Below, one piece after another: positions 53,475-62,827 of a stretch of DNA of 64,000 nt. Source of the stretch: Cryomorphaceae bacterium 1068 (lineage in GTDB: Bacteria; Bacteroidota; Bacteroidia; Flavobacteriales_D; Cryomorphaceae); the NCBI GenBank assembly GCA_027214385.1, contig JAPVXR010000001.1, positions 496,001 to 560,000 on the forward strand. The letters run 5' to 3'. The position numbers and the translations under genes are program-made. Position 1 is the first letter of the stretch. Each line of letters begins with the position of its first letter. The notes under the pieces were generated by a model that saw only the letters and a list, made by a program, of their open reading frames with translations, had not been told where the DNA came from and did no database searches.

Positions 53475-56057
53475 TTAATTTCGCGATGCATTTTTCTCTT
53501 CGGGCACATAGATTCCCACTTCTTCTGATGCATCTACTATTTCTTTAATCACCTCATCGAGTTCGGCTGAAGCAGTTTTCAGGTAACTAAGAAATTCCTC
53601 TATGGAAATATCTTTAAAGCCATCTTGCTCTACCATAGTGGTCAACCCCATTATGCGCGTCAATGGACCACGAAGTTCGTGAGACTGAGTCCAAGCGATT
53701 CTTTTGAGCTTTTCGTTTTGGGCCTCTATGGCATTGAGAAACTCTGTGTGCGCGCTAACGTCTCGCATTGCACCTACCATTCTTATTGCGATACCATTAT
53801 GGTCTCTGACTATAAATCCTCGGTCATGCACATGAGCATATTCGCCATCACCCTTTTTGAATCGGTATCGCTCTTCCCACTTGTTTTGACTGGACTTGAT
53901 AAAATTCTCAAGACCAAGCACTACACGTTCGTAATCATCCGGATGAACCAATTTGGCCCAATCGTCGAGGTGATCTTTGTCCAAATCAATTTCATGTCCG
54001 AAGAGTTCATTAAATGAGGCGTTCCATTTCAGGATATTGGTTTTTATGTCTAAGTCCCAAATAGCATCTTGGGTGGCTTTGGATGCCAAGGCATATCGGT
54101 TGTTACTCTCCTTGATTTTCTCTTGTGCTCTCACCAGATGAGTTACATCCCAATTGAGTCCTACTAGAAATACAACTTCTCCATTTTTATCTAAGATTGC
54201 ATTTGCCGAGGCTCTAATATGTCTTATTTCATTGTTGTCTTTTCTTAAGATTCTAAACTGAAACTCAAGGTCAGTTCCCGTGTTTACTGTGTCGGTTAGC
54301 GCGTTAATAGATTTTGCTTTGTCATCGGGATGTAGACTATCGACCCACTCTTGACGTTTGCCTGAGAATTTTTTGGGATCAACCCCAAAGATTTCAAACA
54401 TTTGATCATCCCATTCGAGTGTATCTTTTATAGGATCGTACTTCCAAAGGCCTAAATGTGCAGCCTTGGCCGCTAGCCGGAATTCCCTTCTAGCTTCGGT
54501 GAGTTCAGTTGTAATGTCTATTAATTGAGTAATCTCAGTTGTAACGGTGTCGAAAATAATACTCCCATCCTTTTGTTGATTAGGGGTTCCTGATCCTTGA
54601 ATCCACTTTAATTCGCCGTTTCGATTTATGATACGCCACGTCTGTTGCCACTTTGTCAAAGTCTTCAATGAATGCTCCACTGAATTGGTTATGGCTTGTC
54701 GATCTTCTTCATTGATCTGATCCCAAACCAATTCATTATTATCCATTATTTCGCTAACCGAAATTCCACTTAACCTTTCATATCCTTTGCTGATGAATGC
54801 CAATTCGGATTTTCCATCAGGATAGATTTTATGACGTTGTACGAATCCATCAATATTGGAAATGATGTTTTGAAGCATGAGCTGCTGATCATTGGATTCA
54901 TCCTCAATATTTTTTAAGGCAGTGACGTCAGTGGTGATGGAGTCCCATTCGATGGTTCCATCTTCAAATCTTTTTGGAATAGCAATTACGTGGAGGTGCT
55001 TTTCATTTCCTTCGCTGTCGGTAAAGGAATAAACATGATCTAATTTTTTGTTCTCACAGATGGCACTGCGAAATTCAGATGCGAGGAGATTATATTGAGA
55101 TTCATCTAGAAGATTCCATACACTACGGGGATTTGAAATGACCTCTTCAGCCTTCAATCCCCACATTTCTTTCGCTCCTGAACTGAGGTATAAGTTTTCT
55201 ATTACCCCATCAGGACGGAGTCTGTATCGAGCCAAAACCCCGTTGATTCCGTCAGCAATATTTTCAATTCTATTTTGGGTATTTGCCAGGTCCAGCTCAG
55301 CACGCTTTCTCAGATCGATGTTTTTCACGGAGCCCAGAATATGCATGACTTCCCCATTGCCGTCTTTAATTCCATTACACTCCGCACGGACCCAGATGTA
55401 ATTTCCGTCGTTTTTTATAACTGGAAATTCAGATTCATACGGTAGTCCTCGATCTAAATGATCGCTCATCTCTTTCCGAATTTTTTGTCGATGGTCAGGA
55501 TGGGCCAATTCAGAGATCATTGCCGGAGGTATACCAGCATTCGGGGCATATCCCAATATTTGATATAAGCTATCACTCCATGTGATTTCGCTTTTTTCTT
55601 TGTCATATTCCCAAACTCCGTTTGAGATGGTTTCAACCAGTGTGCGGTACTTTTTCTCGGTAAGTAGAAGATTGCTCTTACCATATTCACCGGTTTGCTC
55701 GAACTCATTATGCGCCTCAATGAAACGTCCGGTGAGTATGAGACTTTTGGAAATTGAAAACTCATTGAGATCAGGCAATTGGATGTAATCTGCCGCACCA
55801 TTCTCTATGGCCTTGATTCCATTTTGGTGGTTTTGACATATTGCGATAAAGTAAATGTTCCCCGTTTCGCGAATGATAGTCTTAACATCAATGATGTCTG
55901 CGTTGTAATATACAATCGAAAACGACTTATCGTTTAGCTTATTAGGATCATCAGTACTTTCAGGGCCAGGTTTTTTCAGGTCGTGAAAAACGTCTCTGAT
56001 TATGGCGGAAACATCAGACTCTAGTCTAAAACAATAATATGTCGCAATCGGCTTCAT
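53475..56057 (-). CDS. Multi-PAS protein with HisKA-like helix but no kinase ATPase domain
   Basis: An 860-residue protein. I chose the ATG at 56057 (MKPIATYYCFRL). Residues about 1-120 resemble a receiver-type domain lacking the conserved acidic triad and ending GAADYIQLPDL. Five PAS domains follow (about 135-255, 260-380, 385-505, 510-630 and 640-770), recognised by opening motifs such as LGLWKYDPIKDTLEWDDQMF. Near 785 a HisKA-like helix begins (WTQSHELRGPLTRIMGL) with candidate His in SHELRGP. The frame ends about 70 residues later, with no HATPase_c domain; the downstream gap (168 bases) cannot hold one. It may be a decoy or dimerisation partner, or a truncated kinase. A receiver-less phosphotransfer role is speculative. 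Confidence 0.85.
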   Translation of the reverse strand: MKPIATYYCFRLESDVSAIIRDVFHDLKKPGPESTDDPNKLNDKSFSIVYYNADIIDVKTIIRETGNIYFIAICQNHQNGIKAIENGAADYIQLPDLNEFSISKSLILTGRFIEAHNEFEQTGEYGKSNLLLTEKKYRTLVETISNGVWEYDKEKSEITWSDSLYQILGYAPNAGIPPAMISELAHPDHRQKIRKEMSDHLDRGLPYESEFPVIKNDGNYIWVRAECNGIKDGNGEVMHILGSVKNIDLRKRAELDLANTQNRIENIADGINGVLARYRLRPDGVIENLYLSSGAKEMWGLKAEEVISNPRSVWNLLDESQYNLLASEFRSAICENKKLDHVYSFTDSEGNEKHLHVIAIPKRFEDGTIEWDSITTDVTALKNIEDESNDQQLMLQNIISNIDGFVQRHKIYPDGKSELAFISKGYERLSGISVSEIMDNNELVWDQINEEDRQAITNSVEHSLKTLTKWQQTWRIINRNGELKWIQGSGTPNQQKDGSIIFDTVTTEITQLIDITTELTEARREFRLAAKAAHLGLWKYDPIKDTLEWDDQMFEIFGVDPKKFSGKRQEWVDSLHPDDKAKSINALTDTVNTGTDLEFQFRILRKDNNEIRHIRASANAILDKNGEVVFLVGLNWDVTHLVRAQEKIKESNNRYALASKATQDAIWDLDIKTNILKWNASFNELFGHEIDLDKDHLDDWAKLVHPDDYERVVLGLENFIKSSQNKWEERYRFKKGDGEYAHVHDRGFIVRDHNGIAIRMVGAMRDVSAHTEFLNAIEAQNEKLKRIAWTQSHELRGPLTRIMGLTTMVEQDGFKDISIEEFLSYLKTASAELDEVIKEIVDASEEVGIYVPEEKNASRN

Positions 56058-56156
56058 TGAAGAGAAATAAAGCTTAGCACTATACAACCAAGAAAAGTTA
56101 AGATACAAGTTAATTCAACAAACTCAAGAATTGGATGAATTGTTTTTGGTGATTTC

Positions 56157-57149
56157 CTAGTCTATCTTTTCCTGTAACATACCCATATTCTTTTCCAAAA
56201 AGCTGATGGTGGCTTGTATTACCTCGGCTGTCGCGCCCGATTGCGGTCCATAGGCGATCACGTGACCACCGGCATTTGGAAACTCTACAAGTTGTTTTTT
56301 GTCTACAGGAGTTCCTAATTCCTCATGCATTCGTCGGATGGCATCAACCCTAACCGTATTGTCTTGATGGTCCTCATCTTTGTAGTACGCACCGTTAAAG
56401 ACAGGGCAGGTTACCTTTTCAAACGTTTCTCTTGTGGCGGCTGTTTCTACCAGTTCTTGTAGCTCCACGACCGACTCCAGTCGATACTTGTCATACCAGT
56501 ATTTTCGATAATTGTCGTCTGAGGGCACCGTGCGGTACTCACTTCCGAAATTGATTCGGGCTATCCGCAATCCCCAAGGGTCATTGAGCAAAAAAGCAGC
56601 GGGATCATTTATTTCAATGTTTGGAGAGTAATTTATCAGTCCTTTTATCTCGGGATAGGTGGCGGCTAGCTTCAATGCCAATGTTCCGCCTGTACTCGTG
56701 CTCATGATTATGACTTCTTTTCCAAGAGTCTTTCCAATAGCGTATGCCTCTTTGGCGCTTTGCCAAATTCCTTCTGCCGTGAAGTTGAATAAAGGCTCTT
56801 CTGAATTCAGTCCGTGCTCAGACAGTCGAGCTAAGTAGAGATTGCAACCAAACCGTTTTGCAACCTCGCGGTGTGTAGGTGCACCTTCCTCTTGACTTGC
56901 GGTAAAGCCGTGCAGGTAAACAATGGCCACGTTAGTTGGACCCTTTTCCACTGAATCCCACCACACTATTTCTGCACCGTTGCCGGGTTTAATGTCATAC
57001 ATCGCTTCTTCGGCCTTAACGAAGCTTTCAATTTCATTAATTGAAGGTACTTCAGGCAGATTGGCATTATAATCAGGGGTATCGGGAGTGGGCCCAATGA
57101 AATAAAAAATTAGAACCCCAAAGAAGATTAAGGCGATGGTCTTTTTCAT
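56157..57149 (-). CDS. Alpha/beta hydrolase, lysophospholipase-like
   Basis: A 330-residue hydrolase with an N-terminal membrane anchor (MKKTIALIFFGVLIFYFIGP). The elbow is MSTSTGGTLAL (Ser near residue 147), an S-T-S-T-G variant of GxSxG; His near VIAYGPQ or NAGGHVIAY and an Asp in YYKDEDHQD complete the likely triad. VYLHGFTASQEEGAP is the oxyanion strand. Carboxylesterase or monoacylglycerol lipase activity is inferred. It lies 11 bases after the TIGR02757 gene start region on the minus strand, as one of the three genes of this short operon (ABC, TIGR02757, hydrolase). Confidence 0.85.
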   Translation of the reverse strand: MKKTIALIFFGVLIFYFIGPTPDTPDYNANLPEVPSINEIESFVKAEEAMYDIKPGNGAEIVWWDSVEKGPTNVAIVYLHGFTASQEEGAPTHREVAKRFGCNLYLARLSEHGLNSEEPLFNFTAEGIWQSAKEAYAIGKTLGKEVIIMSTSTGGTLALKLAATYPEIKGLINYSPNIEINDPAAFLLNDPWGLRIARINFGSEYRTVPSDDNYRKYWYDKYRLESVVELQELVETAATRETFEKVTCPVFNGAYYKDEDHQDNTVRVDAIRRMHEELGTPVDKKQLVEFPNAGGHVIAYGPQSGATAEVIQATISFLEKNMGMLQEKID

Positions 57150-57160
57150 AATGGTTAAAA

Positions 57161-57931
57161 TTAAAATTTTTCGAAGGCACCCAAACCGAAAAGTCCAAAA
57201 TCAAAGCGAACGGGATCTTCCGAGTCAAACTGCTTCAGTTTTTCGTTTAGTTCTAAGACGGCTTTCCAGTCGTCTTGCTTTCGTTTGAGTAGTTTGAGTT
57301 TTCGCGCCACACGTCCCGTGTGGACATCAAGTGGCAGGTAGAGCTGGCTCGGGTTCATTTGATCCCAAATACCGAAATCTACCCCCGCGTCGTCTTTGCG
57401 AATCATCCACCTCAGGTACATATTCATCCGTTTGGCGGCCGAACCTTTGGCAGGGTCGGGGAGGTGCTTCTCGGAGCGCTTGAGATGTGGTACTTCAAAA
57501 AAGGTGGATTTAAACCGGGTCCAACCAGAACCCGGAGAAGCTTGGTCGTTTTTGAATGATCGAGCCATAACGCTTTCCAATCCACCCAGGTCGAGGTAGA
57601 ATCTTTTGAGCGCGGCAATAAAAGTGAGACAATCATCTCCATTGAAGGTTCGGTGAACGAAATTTTCAAAGGGAATCAAGTCTTTATCCTGGTGATTGAC
57701 GATGAAGTCATGCGGAGAATTGTCCATCATTTGCATGAGTCGGGTGGCATTGTTGATGATGGTCACTCGCTGCCCCCAAGCGATAACGGCTGTCAAGAAA
57801 CCACTAATCTCGATGTCTTCCTTCTTTTCAAACCGATGTGGGATTTGAATGGGATCGGTAGCTATAAAATCCGAATGATTGTAAAGAGAAGTCTTTTCAC
57901 GAAGGAGCTTTTCTACTTCTTGTTTGTTCAA
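57161..57931 (-). CDS. TIGR02757/DUF2400 family protein
   Basis: A 256-residue protein matching the TIGR02757 family of unknown function, found mainly in Bacteroidota and Proteobacteria. Conserved features include [59 protein letters not shown], and [14 protein letters not shown] near the C-terminus, which has DVHxGR, a possible nucleic-acid or phosphate-binding segment reminiscent of HhH-GPD DNA glycosylase folds. The first four bases of this gene overlap the end of the ABC ATPase gene (ATGA), so translation is coupled. Confidence 0.88.
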   Translation of the reverse strand: MNKQEVEKLLREKTSLYNHSDFIATDPIQIPHRFEKKEDIEISGFLTAVIAWGQRVTIINNATRLMQMMDNSPHDFIVNHQDKDLIPFENFVHRTFNGDDCLTFIAALKRFYLDLGGLESVMARSFKNDQASPGSGWTRFKSTFFEVPHLKRSEKHLPDPAKGSAAKRMNMYLRWMIRKDDAGVDFGIWDQMNPSQLYLPLDVHTGRVARKLKLLKRKQDDWKAVLELNEKLKQFDSEDPVRFDFGLFGLGAFEKF

Positions 57932-58596
57932 ACCAAGGTTTGTTTTTCTTCAAATTTTCCGTCGACCATCGTCAGCATTCTGTCGGCCATTTTGGCTAGC
58001 TCAAGGTTGTGAGTTACGATCACAAATGTTTGTCCGAGCTCATCTCTCAATTCAAAGAAGAGTTCATGAAGCGCTTTGGCATTTTTAGAATCCAGATTGC
58101 CCGAAGGTTCATCGGCAAAGATCACCGAAGGATTGTTCATCATGGCGCGTGCCACGGCTACTCTTTGTTGCTCGCCTCCCGAGAGTTCATTAGGCTTGTG
58201 GTCGGCTCGGGGTTTTAGACCTAGGCGCTCCAGCAAATGCAGACCTCTTTCCTCCGCAGATGCTTTGCTCATCCCTGCTATATATCCGGCTATGCAGATG
58301 TTCTCCAACGCAGTGAACTCAGGTAAGAGGTGGTGAAACTGGAAAATAAAGCCGATGTGCTCGTTTCGAAAAGCAGCCAATTTCTTTCCTGAAAGGCCTG
58401 TAGTCTTTTGTCCGTTTATTTCCACTTCACCATTGTCGGCTTGATCGAGTGTTCCCAAGATTTGAAGTAAGGTGGTCTTGCCTGCTCCTGAATCTCCAAC
58501 AATGGATACTACTTCCCCTTTTTTAATCTCAAGATTTACTCCTTTGAGAACTTGGAGTTCACCGTAGGATTTTTGCACTTCTTTTGCCGAAATCAT
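57928..58596 (-). CDS. LolD-like ABC transporter ATP-binding protein
   Basis: A 222-residue ABC ATPase of the LolD/MacB/FtsE group. Walker [14 protein letters not shown]-loop [12 protein letters not shown], signature [12 protein letters not shown], Walker [14 protein letters not shown], and a His switch in VTHNLELA are all present. It should power a membrane partner in lipoprotein release or similar efflux. No permease gene is adjacent; its partner, probably a LolE-like protein, lies elsewhere. I chose the ATG at 58596: the longer frame from 58653 begins inside the promoter. That promoter gives a near-leaderless mRNA. The stop overlaps the TIGR02757 start by 4 bases. Confidence 0.9.
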   Translation of the reverse strand: MISAKEVQKSYGELQVLKGVNLEIKKGEVVSIVGDSGAGKTTLLQILGTLDQADNGEVEINGQKTTGLSGKKLAAFRNEHIGFIFQFHHLLPEFTALENICIAGYIAGMSKASAEERGLHLLERLGLKPRADHKPNELSGGEQQRVAVARAMMNNPSVIFADEPSGNLDSKNAKALHELFFELRDELGQTFVIVTHNLELAKMADRMLTMVDGKFEEKQTLV

Positions 58597-58601
58597 GTAG
58601 T

Positions 58602-58630
58602 CAAAAGTAGACAAATCCATTCTCTTCAAA
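58602..58630 (-). promoter_or_regulatory. Consensus promoter of the ABC ATPase operon
   Basis: On the minus strand: TTTG (58627-58630), 17 bases, TACTTTTG (58602-58609), exact to consensus. It ends 5 bases before the ATG at 58596. Confidence 0.65.
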
Positions 58631-58633
58631 ACA

Positions 58634-58665
58634 AAATAAAAAAGCACCGCCACTGTGGCGGTGCT
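58634..58665 (-). terminator. Rho-independent terminator of the metalloprotease gene
   Basis: A 10-bp stem (58643-58652 with 58656-58665), 3-base loop, followed on the minus strand by a T-rich run. It lies 24 bases after the stop of the T9SS metalloprotease and overlaps the ABC promoter region. Confidence 0.85.
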
Positions 58666-58689
58666 CTTTCTGATTATGATTGATTAGGT

Positions 58690-60534
58690 TTAATTACCCT
58701 TGATGATTCTTTTTACCATCACATCATCTCCTGCTCTAAGGGTGATAAGGTAAATACCTGTAGGCAGATCTGAGGTTTGAATCTCAATTCTGTGTTGTCC
58801 TTCGGCAAATTCTACTGCATTGGCTATCTGCATCATTTCTCTTCCTAGAATATCCATTAGCGTAATGCTCACCCGTTTATCTCCGTGAAAGTTGAACTGT
58901 ACGGTAGTGCTTTCGATGAAGGGATTCGGGAAAACGGTCAGGTCGTGGAAGAATTTAGAGCCTTCTGCAGGTGCGTCAGAAATCGGACTGACCGATTCTT
59001 CTGTAGGCTCGTATCCAGGATCAACTATTGCCAATGCGGCAGCGTCAGGAGAAATGTCGGTACACGACTCCAGGTAGGCAGTGAAGGTAGACCCACTGCG
59101 CGCCCAGAAACCTTCACCAAGTGTTACCTCATCGCTGGCACGGAAGCTACCTTCTGAACCGCTGAACATTTCCCAATTGTTGACCGCAGAACTGTAACCC
59201 ACAGTCTCTTCAGCCACAAAATTAATGGCTTCTTGATTGAACCAGTTGTAATCAGCGCCGTAGGTAGCATTGGCCAGCACAGTGGTATGGTTGTTCGTGG
59301 CGTTCTTAGATAGTACAAGTCTATCTCGGTTTCTATTATTCGGGCCTCCTTTTGCGTATGCGGTGCCACCGCAAGTGTAGGTCCCTACAGAACGTGAGAA
59401 AACATTTACTCTGCCGCATGCTCCTGTTCCACAAGCCGGTTGATAAGCCATAATGGTCCTGAAGCAACCAACTGTTGGTTCTCCATAACCGGCATATGGT
59501 GCAGTACCAGGCTGGGTGGGATTTACAAGATCGTGCGTGCAAAGCATATTATGCCCTAGCTCATGATGAAAAGTAAATACCCCGAAATTACCAGTTCCTG
59601 TCACGGAAAAGGTGTCTTCATAGTCAAGCGATAAATAGGCAATTCCACCGCCATCATTGACAATTAAAGCGCACATGTCTGCATCAAACAGGGTCCGATT
59701 GCTATGAACATCATCCATAAATCCATCTGATGTGGCCCGCCACCTTGATAGGTCAGTTCCTAAATCACCCGATTCGGTGTATCCCACATTGTAGGCCATT
59801 GCGAGTTCTATATTGAATCCGACCTGTGCATTGTCATAAGCTGCATTTGCCAAATTCACTTGATTCGCTAATTCGGCCAAAATACTGGTGTACTGACCCT
59901 GAGCAGAAGTGGTGAAGCCAACGAGTACACGGATTTTACATTCTCCGGTAGCTTTCGGTAACCCTATATCCTCCCAAAGCATATCCTCGTTTTGAGGAAT
60001 ACCTTCTTTGTCGGGTACATAGTCATAATCCAGCTCTGTATCGCCGTGTTCACAGTCTTCTTTGGGCATCATACTCGAGTCTACCTCATAGAATACATGT
60101 AGGCCTTTTCCAAGCGGAGTAAGTGCAAAAATTCGTGTTCCCAGAGTAAAGTGCGCAACAAGCTCATCTCCATTGATGACCATGTTTACATCACCAAACT
60201 CCTGTTCGGTATTAATCGACCCGCACCAAGATACAAGGCTTGCATAATTCTCTCCGCGTTCATTCTTGATCACGGTATAGCTTTCGTGTTTGTTCGGTTG
60301 GAACGTAAACGAATTTCCTTTCAATGCTTCCAAGTTCACTTCGACGAATTCGAGTGAATGGTTCATTGCATTGTCTGTAACGGTTTTCAGAAAGTGCCCT
60401 TGTTCTCTGTCTAATCCTGGATCCCCCACATTCGTTAGTAGGCTTTGCGCCTGAATGGAGGAAAATCCCATTATGGAAAGACATAGAATGCCAACCCACC
60501 TGAAAACCGCCTTGTTGTAGTTTGCGTTTTTCAT
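58690..60534 (-). CDS. T9SS-sorted zinc metalloprotease (reprolysin-like)
   Basis: A 614-residue secreted protease. I chose the ATG at 60534 (MKNANYNKAVFRW... then a hydrophobic core ending IQAQ) as the signal peptide; the frame from 60561 adds 9 residues. The catalytic helix is HHELGHNMLCTHD (near 320-332), an extended HExxHxxxxxH zinc site typical of M12/reprolysin-like and adamalysin-type metzincins. A Cys-rich segment (CGTGACGRVNVF) follows. The C-terminus is a T9SS type A sorting domain (FPNPFIESTTVQFNF; GIYLITLRAG). It should be exported through the T9SS and act on extracellular protein. It follows the tail-fibre-like gene after 7 bases, as its downstream partner. Confidence 0.92.
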   Translation of the reverse strand: MKNANYNKAVFRWVGILCLSIMGFSSIQAQSLLTNVGDPGLDREQGHFLKTVTDNAMNHSLEFVEVNLEALKGNSFTFQPNKHESYTVIKNERGENYASLVSWCGSINTEQEFGDVNMVINGDELVAHFTLGTRIFALTPLGKGLHVFYEVDSSMMPKEDCEHGDTELDYDYVPDKEGIPQNEDMLWEDIGLPKATGECKIRVLVGFTTSAQGQYTSILAELANQVNLANAAYDNAQVGFNIELAMAYNVGYTESGDLGTDLSRWRATSDGFMDDVHSNRTLFDADMCALIVNDGGGIAYLSLDYEDTFSVTGTGNFGVFTFHHELGHNMLCTHDLVNPTQPGTAPYAGYGEPTVGCFRTIMAYQPACGTGACGRVNVFSRSVGTYTCGGTAYAKGGPNNRNRDRLVLSKNATNNHTTVLANATYGADYNWFNQEAINFVAEETVGYSSAVNNWEMFSGSEGSFRASDEVTLGEGFWARSGSTFTAYLESCTDISPDAAALAIVDPGYEPTEESVSPISDAPAEGSKFFHDLTVFPNPFIESTTVQFNFHGDKRVSITLMDILGREMMQIANAVEFAEGQHRIEIQTSDLPTGIYLITLRAGDDVMVKRIIKGN

Positions 60535-60541
60535 GATTGGT

Positions 60542-62290
60542 TTAGTTTTCAAGTGCTTCAATTCTTTCTTTTAACTGATCGTTTTCTTTCTTGAGCTCAA
60601 GAATGTAGAGTGTTAATTCCTCCAGCTTTTCAACGGTTACACGTTGCATTTCTCCCAACATGATTCCGTCGGCTTCTTCTACTTCTGAAGCTGATGGAAC
60701 GCCTGGAAGATGATTCTCCGTTTTGATGTACTCTTCGAGTTCATTCAAATTCATCATAGAGTAGTCATCTGCGAAAACGTAGTCAGGCCAGTCTTGGCTT
60801 AATTGAACTTTGAGCTCCTCGCAAATCATTTTTCCATCTACGGCTACTTTAAAACCTGTTGCTCCATTTATAGCGCCGAACCCAACTCTCAGATCACCTG
60901 ATACATAGTGATTTCCTGCGGAATACATGGCCCAGTTAGTAGTTCCACCTGATGCAGAACCATAAACACCTATGCGCGTACCTGCCGAACCTGAAGCCGT
61001 TCCATAGACACCGGTAGTCGTTCCCGTGTAAGTGGTTCCATTTCCAAAACCATAGACACCTCGGTATCCACCTGAAGCGTCTACTCCGTATCCATAGCCG
61101 GGGGCTATCACGGCATCAGCGTTTACTGCTCGTACATCTGAATTTCCTAAATTGTAATTCCCCGTAGCATTGATCACTGCTTCTGTATTGTCCGTTTCTC
61201 CCTGAACATCCAGCTTCGCAGTAGGCGTGGATGTGTTTAAGCCGAGTCGTGCATCAGCTCTATCCAGCCACATGGTATTATTGGCAAAGTTGATGTCTCC
61301 ACCCCAAAAGTTTAAGTAAAGTAAACCTTGGGATCCGCCTGTATAAGCTTGAATCTCATTATTATCAAGTGCAGTATAAGTAGTTGCACTACCTACGGTA
61401 AATGCAGATGAAGAAGTGGATCCGTTAAATCCTCCTCCAACGCGCAAGCTGTTGTTAAAAACAGAGTTTCCCGCTACTGTAATTCCTGATCCGGCATCCG
61501 TTACCGAACCTGAAATTAGTGAAGATCCGTTCCATCTGGGTATGCGGTTATTTGCTATGACACCTACCTGTGGATCTACCTCTGATGAGATGTAACCAGC
61601 TGCAGCATGATCACCCCAGTTAAATGCAGATGTCCACTGTGCAGAGTTACCTCCGCTCGCTGTGATGCTAGAAGTTGAAACCATTTGTCCGGTGTTGGCA
61701 TTGATGTTCAGTACCGAGGTCCCTGCAGAATTGCGAAATTCATAATCGGATGGCCCAAAGTAAAGCCCGATATTCGCATTAGCGGCAGAACGTAGAGCAT
61801 AGTTATTTGGAGCAACGATGTAAGACGCCGATGGCGAGAATTGAAGATCAGTTGTCATTTTACCGTCAAGTGCACTAAAACCAAAAATGGGATTGGCTCC
61901 ACCATTCAAGAACTCATAACGTGAGTCGGTATCGTTAAAGTAGAGTCCGAAATTCGGTTGATTTATATACCGAAAGGCATATCTATCAGGGCCTACTAGA
62001 AAATCACTACCTGATGAAAAGGATAGATTACTTCTCAAATCACCATTGGCAGCACCTATCGCGAAGATTGGTGATGCCGCACCATTTCTGAATTCGTACT
62101 GAGAATTGGTAGAATTAAAGAACAATCCGAAATTGGGATTTCCAGTAAACTGAAAGGCATACTGATTCGGACCAATATTAATTGTTTGCGCGTTGGCCAA
62201 ATTGTACAGGCCCGAGAATAAAAGAAGTGCCACGGCAAAGATGCCGTTTTTGATGTGGTGCCTGTGACCACGGAGTAGATTGGTTTTCAT
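60542..62290 (-). CDS. Tail-fibre-like surface protein with tandem beta repeats
   Basis: A 582-residue protein. A signal peptide ends near residue 35 (NLANAQ). Three tandem units of about 50 residues follow (about 40-190), each with the pattern NYAFxF...NFGLFFN...YEFRNG...IFxxxAxxGdl: YAFQFTGNPNFGLFFN, YAFRYINQPNFGLYFN and YALRSAANANIGLYFG. The middle is Gly/Ser/Thr-rich. The last 100 residues (KMICEELKVQL, YIKTENHLPGVPSASEV, EADGIMLGEMQ, then a leucine-rich coiled coil) match the C-terminal domain of Bacteroidota tail-fibre or trimeric adhesin-like proteins, probably trimerising. No phage genes are near, so it is likely a surface appendage or adhesin. It heads the operon with the metalloprotease. 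Confidence 0.82.
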   Translation of the reverse strand: MKTNLLRGHRHHIKNGIFAVALLLFSGLYNLANAQTINIGPNQYAFQFTGNPNFGLFFNSTNSQYEFRNGAASPIFAIGAANGDLRSNLSFSSGSDFLVGPDRYAFRYINQPNFGLYFNDTDSRYEFLNGGANPIFGFSALDGKMTTDLQFSPSASYIVAPNNYALRSAANANIGLYFGPSDYEFRNSAGTSVLNINANTGQMVSTSSITASGGNSAQWTSAFNWGDHAAAGYISSEVDPQVGVIANNRIPRWNGSSLISGSVTDAGSGITVAGNSVFNNSLRVGGGFNGSTSSSAFTVGSATTYTALDNNEIQAYTGGSQGLLYLNFWGGDINFANNTMWLDRADARLGLNTSTPTAKLDVQGETDNTEAVINATGNYNLGNSDVRAVNADAVIAPGYGYGVDASGGYRGVYGFGNGTTYTGTTTGVYGTASGSAGTRIGVYGSASGGTTNWAMYSAGNHYVSGDLRVGFGAINGATGFKVAVDGKMICEELKVQLSQDWPDYVFADDYSMMNLNELEEYIKTENHLPGVPSASEVEEADGIMLGEMQRVTVEKLEELTLYILELKKENDQLKERIEALEN

Positions 62291-62827
62291 TGTGATTGGT
62301 ATTTGGGTTATAAATTGATTTCAATTTGTATCCAAACACAAAGCAGCAAGAGACTAGATAGCAATAGCAGAGCTAGATTGTCGGTTGGTTGGTTGCTTTG
62401 ATTGGTTGACTAAAAGTAGTTAAATTATTGACAGTTGGTTCTTGGGAATCCAAAATATCACTAGTATTTGCGAGGAGAAATGATCGATGTAATCAGAATT
62501 AGAGCTCAAAGTGTCATAAAGACAATGGGTTGTGAGTCCGTCTGTTTTAGCATGCTTCAATGAATATTCAAATGTGTTTTAGTAGGAATACTATAGTGTC
62601 TGTAAATAGAATTGACAATCATTTATAAAAAGCTAAAAGAATACAGATTGACCTGAATTTCGCCAAAATAGGATCAAATCAGACTTGAAAGAGAGATCGA
62701 GTAAATCATCTTCAGCATACTCAAAGGCAATTGAATTCGATAGATAAGAGCAAAAATTACAAGCGATTCATTTCAATCTAGTGGATTATTGAAACTCTTG
62801 AAAAAGATGAAAAAATTCTAGGTGCGT
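62291..62827. other. Intergenic region with no recognised feature
   Basis: AT-rich, 537 bases, no ORF above about 40 codons. A GGTT run occurs at 62383-62394 and a TATTTTGG-like minus-strand sequence near 62665, but neither is a convincing element. The promoter of the 62290 gene probably lies here. Confidence 0.6.

Noticed and set aside
58643-58665. Terminator read as belonging to the ABC operon start
   Set aside because: The T run is on the minus strand after the metalloprotease stop, so it serves that gene; it only overlaps the ABC upstream region.
62383-62394. GGTT tandem run as a regulatory repeat
   Set aside because: Three copies of a 4-base unit; expected by chance and not near a promoter match.
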